Positions 20,930-21,764 of a DNA stretch of 21,764 nt are shown here, in pieces (the stretch's first letter is position 1; the number at the start of each line of letters is the position of its first letter). Position numbers and translations under genes: made by a program. Source of the stretch: Candidatus Vogelbacteria bacterium (GTDB lineage Bacteria > Patescibacteria > Paceibacteria > UBA9973 > UBA12445); NCBI GenBank assembly GCA_016201425.1, contig JACQCW010000017.1, positions 1-21,764 of the forward strand. Reading direction: 5' to 3'. Under the pieces are notes generated by a model. It was not told where the DNA came from. It was given only the letters and a program-made list of their open reading frames with translations, and made no database searches.

Positions 20930-21370
20930 ATGTCAATGAATAGTTTAGAGACTTTTAAATCAAAAGATGCTGAGTCTAAAATTAGTGACTTGCCTGAATC
21001 CGCAACTTTGGTTAATACTTTCACTATTTCAATTAAGGCACGTGGCGATAAAGTGGAACTTCCTCTTTATGAATATGGAGATACTATAGGACACAAAGAT
21101 GGTGAAAAAGAAATATACTATCGATATGTTTTGGGATGGCCCAAAGATTTTTTGTGTGGCGAAATCAAATCATTAGTGGAGGCATCGCCATATTGGGGAA
21201 AGGTCCCCAAGTTTACAGATGAGAATTGTTATTATTATGATATTGCTGTTGACAGACAGGTTGGGGCTGAGATACCAAAAGAAGAGATTAAGAAGAGGGT
21301 GGCGTTTTATTGGGATCAGGGCAAAAAGGCTTTTGCCTTTCTTGATGGCAGTAGTAAAAAAAGTAAGTAA
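20930..21370 (+). CDS. hypothetical protein, 146 aa
   Basis: Begins MSMNSLETFKSK; ATG 20930 and ATG 20936 are both possible, neither with an SD. If the promoter at 20901-20929 is right, translation would start leaderless at 20936. Aromatic-rich centre (YYRYVLGWPKDFLCGEIKSLVEASPYWGKVP, DENCYYYDIAVD) and a Lys-rich end. No signal peptide, membrane segment or recognised domain. AT-rich codons and lack of SD resemble the secA operon. Confidence 0.65.
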   Translation: MSMNSLETFKSKDAESKISDLPESATLVNTFTISIKARGDKVELPLYEYGDTIGHKDGEKEIYYRYVLGWPKDFLCGEIKSLVEASPYWGKVPKFTDENCYYYDIAVDRQVGAEIPKEEIKKRVAFYWDQGKKAFAFLDGSSKKSK

Positions 21371-21386
21371 ATTTTTAGTTTTTGTC

Positions 21387-21764
21387 TTAGCGCCCTTCTA
21401 ATTTTTTCAACGCGTAAGCTGTATATGTGGTTGCCCCACGTCCTTCAGTTGCGAACTCTGGAAACATGCCGTCCATGCTTTCAGATTCTTTATTCTTAAA
21501 TGTAGAATATTTTTTAAGAAGTTTTATATATGTTTTGAGGGAATTGAGTCCTAGGCTGGCATTATACAATACATCTGTTGAGCAACTTCCTAACTCTGAA
21601 ATAATGTCTTCCGCTGCTCTGATAATTCCACGCAAATTTCCAACAATGTGTAAAACGTGGTTACTCCCCGAATCCATTATTTTTGTAGACTCTTCGTCTA
21701 GTATTTTCCAGTCCTCTAAAAAAACTTCGATCTCCTGTTTACTCGCCTGATTGTTTTGAATTTT
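21387..21764 (-). CDS. hypothetical protein, 5' end beyond the window
   Basis: The frame is open from the window edge to a TAA at 21387 (125 codons visible), so ATG 21677 is probably internal. The visible part begins with a charged helix (EIEVFLEDWKILDEESTKI), then helical HIVGNLRGIIRAAEDIISELG and SLKTYIKLLKKYS, ending GRGATTYTAYALKKLEGR. All-helical and cytoplasmic by appearance. No family recognised. It is convergent with the 20930 gene, 16 nt apart, with no clear terminator between. Confidence 0.6.
   Translation of the reverse strand, partial: KIQNNQASKQEIEVFLEDWKILDEESTKIMDSGSNHVLHIVGNLRGIIRAAEDIISELGSCSTDVLYNASLGLNSLKTYIKLLKKYSTFKNKESESMDGMFPEFATEGRGATTYTAYALKKLEGR

Noticed and set aside
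1..21764. UGA recoding (as in Absconditabacteria/Gracilibacteria)
   Set aside because: TGA serves as the natural stop of genes such as those ending at 8490 and 12076, each followed by a terminator.

Overview
The window looks like chromosome of a Candidate Phyla Radiation (Patescibacteria, probably Parcubacteria-like) bacterium. The basis is a SecA carrying what I recall as the CPR-type insertion after nucleotide-binding motif Ia, many small genes without recognisable relatives, weak or absent Shine-Dalgarno (SD) sequences before the housekeeping genes, and standard use of TAA/TAG/TGA as stops. The assignment rests on remembered family features, not on a search.

Layout. Bases 1-730 hold a doubtful short minus-strand ORF, a terminator, a well-delimited small RNA candidate (339-478) with its own promoter and a 16-bp terminator stem, and a 20-residue lysine-rich mini-gene. 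Bases 734-4732 are an AT-rich, SD-poor operon: secA, a 69-aa hypothetical, an endonuclease/exonuclease/phosphatase (EEP) family protein and a zinc deaminase. Bases 4750-8560 carry three genes with strong promoters and SDs: a T4 Rnl1-type RNA ligase, a secreted and membrane-anchored Ala/Gln-rich coiled-coil protein, and an unknown. Then come tRNA-Lys(CUU) and a perfect 22-bp repeat of its 3' end (att-like), a small hypothetical gene and a divergent cysteine-dioxygenase-like cupin.

Bases 9684-14892 (plus strand) hold an unknown 219-aa protein, a Ycf46-type AAA protein from which the Walker A/B core is missing, a VWA (MIDAS) protein and a divergent PurA-like enzyme. A second VWA protein (14929-15948, minus) ends with the same unusual tail (KKKPGKLF plus one residue) as the first. 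Next, on the minus strand, is an NAD operon: a glutaminase (nitrilase) fragment of NadE, an NadE-NadD fusion, and a pyruvate-kinase-like barrel. The glutaminase domain is broken by a frame change and lacks roughly 40 residues. The right end (19510-21764) has four small plus-strand genes, one of DUF483 type, and one 5'-truncated minus-strand gene.

How it may fit together. The most promising unexplained unit is 9684-15948: the AAA-remnant, two MIDAS proteins with a shared C-terminal peptide, an associated unknown and a PurA-like ligase. It lies beside two more nucleotide-handling units, the NadE/NadD/pyruvate-kinase-like operon and the RNA ligase. AAA plus VWA pairs are often chaperone- or chelatase-like, so a remodelling complex linked to nucleotide or NAD chemistry is a reasonable hypothesis, but it is inference. 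The accessory genes share strong SDs, frequent hairpins just before the SD, and (by eye) more GC-rich codons than secA, which points to a different history or expression mode. I found no integrase, transposase, CRISPR array or rRNA.
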